A DNA stretch of 64,000 bases from Hypomyces perniciosus (lineage: Eukaryota > Ascomycota > Sordariomycetes > Hypocreales > Hypocreaceae). The stretch is from contig SPDT01000005.1 in the NCBI GenBank assembly GCA_008477525.1, forward strand, positions 3,224,001 to 3,288,000. The letters are read 5' to 3'. Positions within the stretch are counted from its first letter, which is position 1, and each line of letters opens with the position of its first letter. Below the pieces are notes generated by a model that had not been told where the DNA came from, did no database searches, and saw only the letters and a program-made list of their open reading frames with translations. This document shows, piece after piece, positions 33,901 to 48,000 of this stretch. The translations under genes were made by a program, and so were the position numbers.

Positions 33901-36100
33901 ATAAATATTTTATTATAAAATCTTTATAAGTTAATAAAAGTTAATTTATTAATATAATTATTAAAGTCTTTATATATATTTATATTAATACTATAAATAG
34001 CTTTTAATAAAGATTTTAATTATATACAATATAAAAATATTAAATTTATTAATTAATAAAAATTATATTAAAATTATGTTATCAATATTTTAAAAACTTA
34101 AATAATTCAAGTATTTAAAAATTTAAGAAAATAAAAAAATATATTTAATTTAATAATTTTTAAAAATATAACTTTTATTATTAAAAATAATAACTTTTAT
34201 TATAAAACTTTATATTAAACTTTTAATTATATAACATATAATAAAAAATATTATATCATTAAAAAATCTAATAATTTCATTTAATTATATTTTATTAATA
34301 ATATATAAATTTTATTTAATCTTAATAATAATATTTATATTGTTTTTTTACAATAGAAATTTAATCCAAAAGTGTATTATTAACTTTAAAATTTAAATTT
34401 TTTTTTTCAAATATTTTTCTTATCGTTTATAGCTATATAAATATATTGATAAACATAATTAATAATTAAAGAATAAAAATAAAAATTAAATTTAATACTT
34501 TAAAAAATTAATTATTTTTTAATTTACTTTTTTATTTAAACGACTTTCGTACTTTTAATAAACTTTATTTTATAAAAAGTAGAAAGGTTTTTTGTAATTA
34601 AAATTTAATACTTTTATACTTTTTTAATAATTTAAAAAAAATATATATATAAAAAAATTATAAAGTTATTCATAAAAAAAAGTATTATTTTAATATTACT
34701 TTAAATTAAAAAATAAAACTATATGCTATAAAAAAGAGAATATTGTATAGATTCTTAAAGTATATATTATAATGATATTTTATAATAAAATAAAGAATAA
34801 AAGCTTAATTTAAATTAAATTTAAACTAAAGTTAAATATAAAATATTAAATATTTATTAATTTTATTTTAATCATTTAATTCTTTTAAGCTATAATTCCT
34901 TTAACCTATAAAAATATAAAGTTAAACAAATAAACTATTAAAAATCTTATTTTTTAAGCTTTTATATAACTGTATAATAAGTTTAAATATATATTTAAAG
35001 TTTAAGATAATTAAATATAAAAGGGAGGTAGTTTTGAAATAAAACTAAGTAAAGTATTAATCTTTATACTTTAATAACTTTTTTAATATTTAATTTTTAA
35101 TTATATAATATATATTATTTTACTTTTTTATTTTTAATGCTATTATATAATGTTTTATATTAGTTATATAACTTTTACTAATCCATTATAATTGCTGTTA
35201 CCAATAAGCTACCTTACCTTAACCCTTTTTAGTTACTTTTACTATACTATTTGCTTATAACCTTAGTAAGTTTTTATAAATGGGAAAAGAGAGAAATATA
35301 CTAAAGGCCTTTAAATTAAATAAAGTATTAAAAGTAATAAAGAGGTTATTTAAAAAGGGATGAGTTTAGAGATTAAGAGAGAAAGAAAATACTATAATAT
35401 AAATATTTAAGTTAAGTTTCTATAAAAGTATAAAACTACTTTATATAATATAAAATATAAAAAGATACTTTTATATATAAAGTATAATAAGGTTTAAAGC
35501 TAGGAAACCTTATTTTATATATAATATATATATATCTATATATATATAGAAAAACAGCTAAACTTTAAAGAAATATTGGATATAATTAAAACTAACTTAA
35601 GCCGCCTTTAAAGCCAGTATATTAATACTTTTAGATTCTATATTAAAATAATACTAGATTCTTAATAATATTCTAAGAATTAAAATACCTTTATAGCTAA
35701 ATAAAGTGACCTTTATAGTTAAGTTAAATATAGACGAAATACGTAAAAATTAAAGAATATAGTATAACTTATATATATACCTATAAGTTATATAGTTGGC
35801 TGGCAGATATTTATAAATTTTAAAGGAATTCCTAATACAAATAAAAGACTAAAGAAATAACAATAACATTAATTCTTAAATTATATAATCCTATTATATA
35901 TTATTATATTCCTAAATTTTATACTATTTTATAACCTATATATTTAGTTATTAATCCTTTATATTCTTTAATAATAGAGATAAAGATATTATTATATATT
36001 GTTCTTATATTTTTTCCTCTTTAAGTACAGAGCTTATAACTTAACTATATCTAAGTGTTTCTTGATTAATATTAGCTAGATTGTTATAAAGTAGATAATT
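30944..36100 (-). mobile_element. RIP-degraded Tad/I-like LINE (antisense), 3' end at the left
   Basis: The left border is a (GTTT)n run (30944-30964), i.e. a CAAA-type tail on the element's own strand. The following 800 bp align by eye, base pattern for base pattern, with the reverse complement of the 3' end of the LINE at 55,360-56,162: the shared stretches include 'CTAGTTATATAAATC', 'ATTAGTTTCT', 'GGATATCTAG', 'TTTAATATATATAATTAT' and 'TTTATTGCCTATAAT'. Beyond about 31,760 it continues where the other copy is interrupted by an LTR. From about 33,000 to 35,000 composition is so AT-rich that no coding trace remains, so the right border is a guess. No intact ORF survives. Confidence 0.6.
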
Positions 36101-36109
36101 TTATTATTT

Positions 36110-36215
36110 TCTCTGTTTGAATAAACTTGTTGAAATACAGCCAATAAGTTGCAAAATATGCCTTGCTTTTAGCGAAGGCGTCTTCACTTTTACAGTTTGG
36201 TTTAACAAAACTAAA
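36110..36215. other. Short patch with normal CA/TG content inside the RIP block
   Basis: About 100 bp with intact CA and TG dinucleotides (for example 'ACAGCCAATAAGTTGCAAAA', 'GCGAAGGCGTCTTC') between heavily depleted sequence. No coding or repeat identity was recognised; borders are approximate. Confidence 0.45.
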
Positions 36216-36838
36216 TAATCTAAAGAGATAAAGAGAGAGGGGCTAAGGTAGTTAATATAGTAAAGGGGTTTATTATAGCCCCTATAAGTAAAGAGAGAGT
36301 AGTTATTATACCTTATTTATTAATCGTAAGTATAGGGGTTATAAAAGCTAAGGTACTAGCTATATTAAGTAATCTATACTCTTTAGGTAGGTTTTTATAT
36401 AGCTATAGAATATTTAAATAGCTTAAATCTAGGTTTAACTTTATAGTTAAAGGCAATTATCTAGTCCTAGGTAGTAAGGTTATAGGTATTATATTTAGAG
36501 ATTTTAGTAAAGGTAAAAGGATATTTAATATTAGCTTTAAACTAGGTTTTTTATATTACTAAAGATAAAATATCAAAATATTTATTTATAATTTAATAAG
36601 TTTTAAAAATATTTAATATAATAAAAGTATATTAAGTTATAGCTTCTTTAACTTTAAAGCTATATTTAATACAATAATATTTTTAAAAGCTATTTATTCT
36701 TTATTAAATATTATTATCCTTAGACTTAACTCTAAAGTTAAATAAAGTTTTATAAAGAGTTTTAGTAGTCTTATTAAAGACCTTAGATCTTGTAGCTTAA
36801 ATAATATCTTTTTTAATAAAATAAAGTATAATATTAGT

Positions 36839-37055
36839 TATTAAAAGGAGGGCTAAAAAGTAAGGATTTCAGTGTATTTGGGTAACCTTCCTATTTTGGC
36901 TAGACCCGGAATTAGGCCCGACGCTAGGACCGAGTTCCCGGAGGAACTTCGGTATAAGTCAGGAAATTTCTGTTATCTTTAACGATAACAATTAAGCTAG
37001 GACTAGCTACCCCGCCTACCCTAGACTTAATATAATGGCCATAATAGCTATTATA
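36839..37055 (+). repeat. Copia B LTR fragment (5' portion)
   Basis: Begins TATTAAAAGGAGGGC (TG start mutated to TA) and follows the first 215 or so bases of the LTR at 57,092-57,672, including the 'TTAACGATAACAATTAAGC' and 'TACCCCGCCTACCCTAGACT' segments. It then leaves the alignment near 'GCTATTATAAAA'. The 3' 360 bp are missing, so it is a truncated relic. Confidence 0.85.
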
Positions 37056-37967
37056 AAATATTATAAGGCAACTTCCCTTTTATAACACTAGGTCTTGGCA
37101 CCTTGTGTTAATGTTTTTGTATATAATACTATTAATACATTAATAATACACTAAAACCTCTGCTTACAATAGCTTTAAAGCCTGCGAGTAGCGGTTCCTT
37201 TAATTAAAGAACGTATATACCTAGGAAACTATAACAGAAAGCAAGGAATATTATCCTTATAGGGGCAGAAATAGAACTCTATATCGACACTATTACTACT
37301 AAGCCTAGCATTAAGCTGGGGGAAGGCCAGTATATCGAAATACATTTAAGCTTAGAGTTTAACACTAATAGTAACTGTAATTCTTTAGTAATTAATTTAC
37401 TAAGTTCCCTTTTAGTCTCTTTTATGTAATTAAATACTAGAATTAATACTTTTAAAGCCCTGGAAAGTATTAAAGCTAATAGCTAGGCTTTATTTAAAGA
37501 CTATATAGCTGTTTTTTATATAGTCTATAAAATATTTAATAACGCTATAGTATAGTTTTTAGCAGGAAAAAGATATAATATCGCTACTTAAATAACCTAA
37601 AGCTTTATTAATTACTATATTAATAATAATATTACCGCTAAACTATAACTTAAAGCTATTTAAAACTTTTTTATTAGTAAACTATATATTAGCCTTTTAC
37701 TTAATACATTATACTAGATATACCTTTAAGTATATACTTTTATAGCTTTTAAAGTATATTAAATAGGAATCCCTTTAATTAGCATTAAAGAAAACCTATA
37801 TATCTTTATTAAATTAGACTTAAGATTAATAGTATAATAATATAAAGTATATTATATTTATATAATAGTTATAAGAATTATTAAATAGGGATTTAAAGTA
37901 GTCTTTTAAATATTACTAATAAAAATAAAATAATTAATAACTTTAATTAATTAAAAGATTAAATAAT
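37056..37967. other. AT-rich remnant left of copia A
   Basis: RIP-degraded sequence. It may be the left part of the LINE that continues after copia A at 45,059, because copia A inserted into it. A Glu/Ile-rich coding-like pattern near 37,260-37,350 is not assignable. The unusual hairpin arms AACAC...GTGTT at about 37,085-37,110 are noted. Confidence 0.4.
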
Positions 37968-37972
37968 AGCTT

Positions 37973-38238
37973 TGTTAGGTTAAGTAGGCCGGGGCCCTAC
38001 TGCTTATTAGCGCTAGGGAGCTCTTATCTGTTATGTAAGCAGATACAAGCTAATACATACATTGCATAAACGATATATTAAACTATATAGGCGCTTATAA
38101 AGCGCCTGCACACAGCTTTTTCTTTATATTAGCTATATATATATATAGCGAGGCTATTATAGTATATTCTCTTTTATAGAATTAAGCTTTATTTCCTATC
38201 TCTTTATACTTTATGTAGCTATACTGCACTCCGCTACA
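37973..38238 (+). repeat. 5' LTR of copia A
   Basis: 266 bp, from TGTTAGGTTAAG to CCGCTACA. It differs from the clean copy at 52,592-52,855 almost only by C-to-T and G-to-A changes at CA/TG sites, as expected of RIP. Confidence 0.93.
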
Positions 38239-38255
38239 GTTATAAGCCTAGGTAA
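38239..38255 (+). other. Primer-binding site of copia A
   Basis: Sequence GTTATAAGCCTAGG directly after the 5' LTR. It matches the site of copia B (57,673). Both resemble the complement of the anticodon arm of initiator tRNA-Met (GGTTATGAGCC), with the TG of the original mutated to TA. Confidence 0.6.
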
Positions 38256-41200
38256 TAACTATTAAAGTTACTAAAAACTTTTACTTTAATATTATATCTC
38301 TTTTTATACCCTTTACCCTTGCCTTTAAGCTGCTAAAGCTATTTTTTATAATAAATAGCGTAAAAGATATCGCTTTTATAAAGCTGGAATTAATAGTTTA
38401 GTAAATTAAATAGATTACTGTTTTAATTAACTATATAACTACTATTAAAGTCTAGAATAAAATTAATTTTAATCTCTTTAATTAATTAAATAACTATTTC
38501 TTTACTATTAGGCTATTTACTTTAATAGAAGTAAAAGAGTATATAATATAAGAGTTTAGTTTTAATGCCTTTATAGCAGATATCTTTATTTACTATAATA
38601 GTATACTTTAAGAGCACTAGTTTAATATTACCTTAAATAAAGAGAAAAGGAAGGCTAGCAATATAATTTTAAATTAAATTTAAAAGATAGTTAACTTTAA
38701 TATCTATACTTTAATCTTAATAGACTTTAAAGCTGCGGCCTTAGCCTTTACTGCTATTAAAGCAGCCTATAATAATAATAAAAACTTTAATATTAAATTT
38801 ACTATTCGCTAAATTATTAGGAAGTGTAAAGATTAATTAGCTTTTCGCAAAGATATAATATATAAAGAAATACACTTATCCTATTAATATATACTGCATA
38901 AAGTAAAGTATAGGAATATTAAGCTAGAAGTATAGTATATTTACTAGGCGTATATTTATATAAGTGCAGTAAAGTATAAACTTCTAAAGGTTATAGGAAC
39001 AGCTTTTTAAATAGCTTTCCTTAAAGCTATTAGAGTATACTTTACCCTAAACTTTATTACCTATTACTTATACTATATAAATAGCTTAATTAAAAGCAGT
39101 AAAATAAATAAAATCTTCTCTTTTAATTAACTTGGACAGCTTTTTTTAAATACTTTAAAGAATACAGAAAACTATATTTATAACTTTTATATAATACTTA
39201 ATAACCGCTTAGATAACGCGTTAAGTAATAATAATATACGCTTAAAGCCTAGTAAAGAGTGCCTTTATAGAGTTAAAAGGTATACTTAGCCTTTAAATAA
39301 CTGCAGTAAAGTATATACTGTATTTATTAAAAAGCTTAATAAAAAAGGGAAATATACTTTTACGCTTAAATAAGCTATAGAAATTTACACGCGCTTATAA
39401 AAAAATAAATAGCAGGTTACCTACAAAAAGCTTAATAAAAAAGGTATTAACTTTACTGCCTTAGTATAAAGAGAAATAGCTTTAATTATTATAGCTGCTT
39501 TAATCTCTTTAAACCTAATTAATAAAAAAGATATAAGCTTTACAGTATATTTAATAAATATATTAATATACACTAATATGCAAAATATACTTTACTGCCT
39601 CTTTTAAAATACTCTTTTTAATATATATAAAGCTATTTATTTTATAAATAATAGGAATTACTTTATTCCCAGTTCCTTTATCTTAAATATAGAAAAAGAC
39701 TATATTAAAGTAGGAAAAGCTAGCTATTAAATTATTAAAAAAGGTTAGCGTTTAATAAAGGATACTCTCTATAATCTATATTAAAAGATAGCGCGCTTTA
39801 TTAAGCTTTTAAATATAGCTATAGTTAAAGGATTTTATATTAATATTATATTTTTATTAAAGCTTTAAAAAGTAAAGATTTAGCTAATAAAGTATAATAA
39901 TATACTTTACACTAATATAGCGAAATTAAATATTATTATAAAGAAGGTAAAGTATAAGTATAATTTTCTATTTCTTTAATATAAACCTTTATTGCTTTAT
40001 ATTACCTTTATCTTTAAATATACTATATTAAGCAGTTTAATAGCTCTTTTTATACTTTTTAACGTAGACTATAGCATTTATATAGTATTAAGAAGTAGGA
40101 AAAGACTAATATATAATCCCTTAATACTATAATATAACGTAAAATAGCTTTAGCATCTATAATTAAAATATTTAGGCCTAAAAGCGCTTAGAGTATTTGT
40201 AAAGAATGCGAGGAAGATATATATTAAAGGAACTATATATATAAATTATAAGGCTTATACTTTTATATACGCAAAACAGGTTATCTCTCGCAGACTATCT
40301 AATAAATAAGCGCTAAAACTATTTTTTAAAGTATACTAGAATCTTTAAAATTATCCTTAAAGCTATAATAAAGATAACTGGCTTTTAGTATTTAAAGAAG
40401 AATATACTATATAGTTATATATACGCCCTTTATTAAATAAAAAACAGGAAATTATTTTTAATACTCTTTTTAACTTTTATAAATATAATAAAGATACAAT
40501 ATAATATCTTTATATACTTTTTTAAGTAAAATAATAAAAAAGCTATAATTGCAGTTAAAAGCTTATTATACTTCTAGATCTAGGCTAATATAAAGGGTAT
40601 TATTTTAGAGTTTACCCTTTCCTATATATATAAACTAAATAGCGCGTTAAAATAGGCAGGTTAAAAAGTTATAAATAAATCGATTAAAATACTAGAAACT
40701 GCAGGTCTTTTAACCGATTTATAGCTAAAGAGTATAAGAGCTGTAGCGTATATTATTAATATAAGTCCTATATGCAGCTTTAATATAATATTACCTATTA
40801 ATAAATTAAAGTAATAGTTCTGCGACTTTACGCCCCTTCCAATAAAGGAGCCTTCTATAGACTTATAGCTAGATTAAAGCAGTCTTTATATATATAGCTA
40901 CTGCGCTTATATACTTAATAGAAACTATAAAGCTAGCTAAAAAAAAGAGAATTTAAAACTAAACTTAAAGGGCTAATTAAATATTTTATTAACTATACTA
41001 TAAATAATATATATTGCATTTAATTACCCTGCTTAGCGAAAGTAATTATTATAAAGAATATATAGTTTAATAAAATTAGCTTTTTTAATAGTAATAAAGA
41101 GATTGCAGATAAGCTATTTATAGCTAAATTAAATAAACTGTTTAATAAAGTTAAAAAAGATAAGCTAAGATTTAAACTCTTTTTAATATATATTCCTGCA

Positions 41201-44200
41201 GTAAAGAATACCTTTATAGGTAATATAAAAGAAAAAAATATACCTTTAAAGGTAATAGAGGTATAAAGCATTAAAGACAGCTTAATAAATACTTTAAGTA
41301 AACTACTAGCGCACCTAAAAAGACCTCTTAATCTTTAAATATTAAAAGCTACTTTAAAATAGTTAATCTTTATAGATAATATTAGCGCGCTAATAAGAAC
41401 CTTAAGCAATACTTTTATAAACAATTTACTTTTCTCTATAAAAAGGGATATAATAAAAAAACAGCCTTATATATTAAAGGTATATAATTTAATAAAGGAG
41501 GATAGTCTATTAAAGCTAAAAGCAGACTAATATATAAAAGACTTACCTATTTTTATAAAAAAAGAGTAGACCTTTAAAGAAATACTAGCTAATAATCCTT
41601 TAAGCAGTAAAGCAGTAGCTAATACTTATAGGAGCTTAAGACTTTAAAGGAAATAACCCGCGAAAAAGGCTAATAAATATTTCTTAATATATAAGATTAA
41701 AATATATACTTTAAATACTGCTCTTAAAGATAATAAACCCAGTATATACTTAATAATCACTAGGCTTTTTAGTTTAATATTATATTAACTGCTGCCTAAT
41801 TAATAAAAGCTAATAAGCAATAAATTAAAAAGCGCGGAAATAGTATTTACTGTTTTTAATATAGTAATAGACTATAAATCTTCCTCCTAGAAAAGTATAG
41901 CTTTTAATAAACTAACTATTTACTAAAAGGATTTAATAAAACCGCTAAAAGACTAAAAAAAGCTTATAAAATACTTATTTAAAAATAAGTTTAAGTAAAC
42001 TATATATAATAAGATTAATTCTTTATATATAAAAGGAACCTAGTAAAAGATATTATATTTAAAGGCGATAATAAAGCTATTACTAGTATATTAGGTTTTT
42101 ACTCATAAATTTAACTAAAATAGAAATTTAAAATACTATAAAGCTTATTTTATAGTTTACAGGGATTTATAAAAGTATTTTACTATAAAGAGTATATATA
42201 CAGCTATATTAACAGTATATTTTTTCTATATACTTATTACTTTTATAGTAAAATTTAACTTTAAGTTAAAGCAGTATAATATTAAAAATACTTTTTTTAA
42301 TGCCTTAAAGGATAAAAACTTAAAACTAGTTATATATAAGCTCTTTAAGGGTTTTAAGCAGCTGAATATTTATTTAAAGCTTATAAAAGCTTTATATAGC
42401 TTAAAAGACTTATTAAAGCTATAGTTTAATAAATTATCTTTAACCTTAAGGCAATATAGGTTAATCTTAAACTTTAAAAAGCCTTGTCTCTTCTATAATA
42501 AAGCTTGGAAAATCTTTATTATATTCTATATAGATAATATTATAGTTGTATATTATTATAATAATAAAGCTCTTTATATTAAACTACTAAACGCTTTAAA
42601 AGCGAAGTATAAACTTTATAATAAAGGAAGTATATAGTGGTTTTTAAGGATTAAAATTACCTGCAACTATATAGAGTATAAGATATACCTTTCCTATAAG
42701 ATTTATTTTAAGAAAATTGCAAAACAATTCAGGCTTAATAAAGGAATATAGCTTCCTATAATTCCAATACCTGCTATAAAGCTCTAGAAGAGTATATCGC
42801 AAGCATTAAAAGTAACTATTAAAATATATTAAGAGAAAGTAAGATTAGTGCTCTATACAGCTATTATAATAAGGCCTAATATAGCTTACAGCGCCTTAGC
42901 TTTATTATAGTTTTTAATTAACTTTAGTAAGGAGCATTTTAAAGCAGTTAACTAGCTAATCCGCTATTTATATATATAGCATTTCCTAGCTTTTTAATAT
43001 AAAAGGCGCAGGGAAATATAGGTTTTAATTACTTTAAGTAAGACTTCCTTTACTAATAATATAAATACTTAGAGATTATTTTAAAAGTATTTTATTATAC
43101 TTTTTTTAGGCTTTATCTTATAGAATATAATGCGCTAAAGCACTATTAGTATATCTATAATAGAAGCTAAGCTGCTTGCCTTTACTTAAATAGTAAAGGA
43201 GGCTATAAGTTTGCATTGCTTTTTCTAAAAGATAAAATTTAACCTTAGCGCTAATTGGAATATTAATTATAATAATTAACTAACTATATATCTTATAATT
43301 AAGGAAAGTATATAAATTAATATTTACCTACATTATATTAATATATAAAATATATAGCTTTAGTAAAAATACTAGAAAGGATTGTTTATATTTTTTTATT
43401 TTTCTATTAATTTTATACCTACTAATAAGTTTATTAAAGCCCTTTTACAGCAGCGCTTTAAGCACTTTAAAGCATTATTAAACTTAACAGATATATAATT
43501 ACTGGAATAGAATATATAAAAATACAGGAAACCAGTTAATTTTAGCCTATAGGCTATATACTATAAGGGGTATATTTTATTACTGCAATAACTATTTTCT
43601 AAAAGCTTTTTAACCTTTATATGCCTGCGCGCAAAAGGCATTATTATTATTATTACTGCTGCCTAAAGCAGTAGCCTTTTTAAAGTAAACTGAGTTTTCC
43701 TCCTTTAATAAGTTAAATTAAAGGTATAATGCCTTTTTATACCGGGTTGCTATTTAATTATATAAGCTTATAAGCATATAAAAAAAAAGTATATTTACTT
43801 AATTATCCTCTTTACTTACAGCTTAAAAGAGCCAGTATATAATTAGTATAAACACTAAACAACTATAAAGTATATAATTAAATAAAGTAATACAGGCAAA
43901 TTAAAAAGGAGTTTACTAAAGGGTATATTAGTAATTACTATTAAAGTAAACAGTATACCGCTAAGAGCAGGTAATAGAAATATATTAAAAGAAGTCTCTT
44001 TTACTAGTAATTGCTAACTTTAAATAACCTTTATAAAAAAGGGATAATAGTATAGCAGTAAAGGCAGCAGCAGTAGTAAAGGCAGAGGCAGAGGCAGCTA
44101 TAAGAGCAGCTGCAGTAAAAGTAATTATAAAAGCAGCTACTAGAGCAGCAGCAGCAGTAATAGGGGTAAGGGCTAAAATAAAAGCAGTAACTGCCTTAAT

Positions 44201-44787
44201 AGTAAAGCGCGCTTTATAAGCAGCTGTAATAGCAGCAGTATAGCGCGCGTTAAAAGCGGCAAGAGCTGCAGTATCCTTTAACCAGGCCAGACTAGCTAGC
44301 GCAAAAGTAAAAGCTACCTTTAAAGGGCAACTATAACTACGCTTCACTAATAAAGTATTCTTCTTCTGCAATTTCACTATTAGCTAATAAATACATAGCG
44401 CAAAAGGAATTAGTTAAAAGTATAATATTTATAGTAAGAGCTATACTGCTATTACTATTAATGTTAATAATAATAATATTAATAATTAAAGAAAAAGAGC
44501 GAGGAATAAGGCTAGGGGGCAGCTAATATACCTATTCTAGCTATTTAGGACTAATTTACCTGCTTAAGAGCTTTATTATTTAACTTTTTATTATTATAAA
44601 ATAATAATAGCTATAGCGCTTATATTCTTTTTACTTTTATAGTAGAATATTAATATATATTTATAATAAAGAGCTTTTAATTAAGTAAAAGAGGCTTTAA
44701 AAGTGTAGCTAGTTAATTATAATATTATAGATAGGCTAGAGTAGCAGTTAATAAAGTATTAGGAATAGCTTTATTAACTAGGGGGTA

Positions 44788-45053
44788 TATTGGGTTAAGT
44801 AGGCTAGGGCCTTACCGCTTATTAGCGCTAGGGAGCTTTTATCTATTATATAAGCAGATATAAGCTAATATATATATTATATAAGCGATATATTAAACTA
44901 TGCAGGCGCTTATAAAGCGCCTGTATACAGCTTTTTCTTTATGTTAGCTATGTATATATATAGCGAGGCCATTATAGCATATTCTCTTTTATAGAATCAA
45001 GCTTTGTTTCCTATCTCTCTATGCTCTATATAGCTGTACCGCGCTCCGCCATA
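44788..45053 (+). repeat. 3' LTR of copia A
   Basis: 266 bp, starting TATTGGGTTAAG (the TG start is now TA) and ending CCGCCATA. It is the same length as the 5' LTR but carries a different set of transitions. Confidence 0.93.
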
Positions 45054-45058
45054 AGCTT

Positions 45059-48000
45059 TTTAATAGAGAAAATAAAATTAATGCTTATTTAGGCACTATA
45101 AAAGTTAAGGCAGCTTAATAATAGTTTATATATATAGTTTTAGGCTACTTAAAGAAAATTATAAGCTTTTTTAATAATATAAAAATAGACTTCTTTAAAG
45201 CTACTAAATTAAAAGTAAAGATATAAACTAGCCGAGATTTAGTTAATATTTAGTTTTTAAAATAACTATATAAAGATTAATGAAGGAAAATAATGTTACT
45301 CTCTTTCCTTAAACTATTTAATAAAAGATTTACTTTTTTTAGCGTTAATAAAATAGTAAAACTAATATAAAAGATTAACCTTTTAATAAAATATAAGAAC
45401 TGCTAGGATTTTTACCTTCAATAAATATATAAAAAGAAACCTAAATACTGCTATTACAGTAGCTTTAAATATAAAATATAAGTTTACCTATTAAATATTT
45501 AATATATTAACTATTTAAGACTATATAAGGCTATATATTAATAGTATTTAACTAAACCTTTTTATAGTTCTAGAAAGCTAGTATACCTTTTAAATATAAA
45601 ACTATAAAAAGTATAGTAATAAAAGGTAAAGATTTTTAAATAGATTTACCTTTTAGCCTTTAAGCCCTTAAACTTTACTTAAAATATAATAGCTATTAGC
45701 CCCTTTTTATTACTATATATAACTATAATAAAAAGGCTATTATAGTTTTAAGTAATAGGAAAAAAGTAATATTTAAAGATAGTAACTTTTAGTAATTTAA
45801 ATAAATATTAAAAGATTAAACTTAAATTGCAGAAATAATAAAACCTAAAGGATATTTTAGGCTAATATTAGTAAAGTAGAGCTAGTATATAATACTGCCT
45901 TTACCTTTATAGTTAAAAAGGGCTATAATATTATTATAATATAAAAACTATATATTAATATTATTTAAAAAGGCTGCTGCTATATAATATTATATAAAGA
46001 ATTTTAAACTGTTTTTTTAGTAATAACCTAAATTAATTATAGTATTTAACCTTAAGTTTTTATATATATAAAAAGGGGAGTAGGGATTTTAATTAAATAG
46101 CTATTTATTAAAACTACTTAGGATTTATTATAAGTCTATATTAATAGAATTATAACTATTAACTTTTATAGAGAATATAGTATATATAATATTTTTATAA
46201 TTTTATTTATATAGCTAATTACTGGAAACTATTTAATAGCAAGAGATTTTAATGTAATATACTTTTTATAGTAGGCAGTTAATAATTAAAATTAAAGTAT
46301 ATTAGTAGTTAACTAGGCCTTTAAAGTTAACCTTTTTCTTTTTAACCTTTTAAATACTTTAATATATATATTTAATAATATAATTAACCTAGCATTTTTA
46401 AATATCCTATTAATAAAAGCTATATTAAAAAAATACCTATTTACTAGCTTTAACTATATTATATTAAATATTATAATCTTAGCCTTAATCTATTATTTAA
46501 TGCCTTTTAAAGGATTAAAGGTTAAAGGAGATAATAATAAAGACTACTTTTTAGTATTAATTAAAAAAAAGACTTAGCTTTTCCCTTTTATTTAACTAAT
46601 AATAATAGCTATAAACTAAGCAGCTAAGGCTTTGCTATTACTTTTTTATAAATTAACTAAAATAATAAGCTAACTATTAAATTATTTACCTTTTTAACTA
46701 TAATAGGGTGCTAAATATAAAGAGAGCTATTAAACTTTCTTAGCTATTAAAAAAACTGCAGCTATACTATTAAATACCTATTTTTATAATACTAGGAAAT
46801 CTTTTAAAAAGATAGTTAAAAATATTAAAAAAGTATATTAATAAAATATTATTAATACTGCTAAAGAGAGTAAAGATATTTTTTATATAGTTTACTAGGT
46901 AAAGTTATTATTAATCTTTTAACTACTGCTATTATAGATTAGCGATTAAATTATTACTTTTTAAAAAAAAAGGGTTATTGCCTTTTGCAATACTATACTT
47001 AAAAGATATATAATAGTTAACGATATTAAAGACTTATAGTCCCTAATTAATTAATAATAATAAATTAAACTCATTTTAATAGTTTTACTAAATAAAGCAG
47101 CAGTAGCTATAATATATATAGGAAATATATCTTTAAGTATTAATAATATTATAATAAACCTTTTATAGCTTTGCTAGCTAATAATTAAAGAATATATTTA
47201 CTTTTTTTATAAGACCTGCTTTAAAATTAGGCATTATTCATTGGCTTTTAAGTTAACTGAAATAGTAATAATCCTTAAATTAAAGAAAAGAAATCTATTA
47301 TCCCTAAAAGCTTAAAGGCTAATCTTTTTCCTTTTTTACCTAAATAAAAGACTTAAACACTTTATTATATAAAGAATTATATATACCGCAATTATATAGT
47401 AAATATTATATACTAAATAAGCTAGCGCTTTCCTAAAAAGATTTAATATTAATTTAGTTATAGCTTTAATCTATAAAGTTAAACTGCCTTTTTATAATAG
47501 TAAAATAATTACTTTTATGATAGCTAATATTTAAAGGGCTTTTAATATAATCCTTGCTAATAAATTAACCCTTTAACTATAAGAATAAAGCTAGCTTAAT
47601 TATATAGCGAGATAGGCCTTTTTATTTATAATAAATTATAAAGTTTAAGTAAAACTATAAGAAATAATAATTTAACTATTCTCTTTAAGCTATAGCCTCT
47701 TTTAAAAATTACTAGTATCTTTAATCCTTTTCCTGCTTTATATAGCTTTAATATATTATTTATTTACTGCCTACACTTAACTTTAAACAGTAACTATTAA
47801 ATAATCCCTTTTTAGTAAACTATAAAGGTTTAACTATATAGATAATATAGTGTTTCTATTTATTAGTAACTCCTTTAATTAAATAGCAGCTTAGGCTATA
47901 GCTATAGTTTAAAACCTTTAATAAGAAAGTCAAGATAATATAATATTATTTAATCTTAAAAAAATAAAAGTAATATACTTTTCGAGATACTGTATATAAA

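Larger units (their letters stand above)
37973..45053 (+). mobile_element. Full-length, RIP-killed Ty1/copia retrotransposon 'A' (7,081 bp)
   Basis: Bounded by two 266-bp LTRs and flanked by the 5-bp target duplication AGCTT (37968-37972 and 45054-45058). A primer-binding site starts at 38239 ('GTTATAAGCC') and a polypurine tract 'AGGGGG' precedes the 3' LTR. The element reads gag-pol rightward through many stops. Recognisable reverse transcriptase parts: 'IKALYSLKD' region (about 42,390), 'FYIDNII' (about 42,530, the YVDD box altered by mutation) and RNase H-side 'RPNIAY' (about 42,870). The pattern 'YKAYFIVYRDLxKY' (about 42,140) corresponds to the RGDLQ-type fungal copia clade. No frame longer than about 130 codons remains on either strand; those are chance frames. 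Confidence 0.92.

Noticed and set aside
41020..41271. 83-codon hydrophobic minus-strand frame
   Set aside because: AT-rich antisense of copia A; Leu/Ile/Phe richness simply follows from base composition.
43985..44377. Minus-strand Ala/Thr/Phe-rich 130-codon frame as a membrane or low-complexity protein
   Set aside because: It is the complement of GC-rich GCAGCAG/GCTA stretches in the 3' part of copia A pol; a chance frame in a RIP-degraded element.
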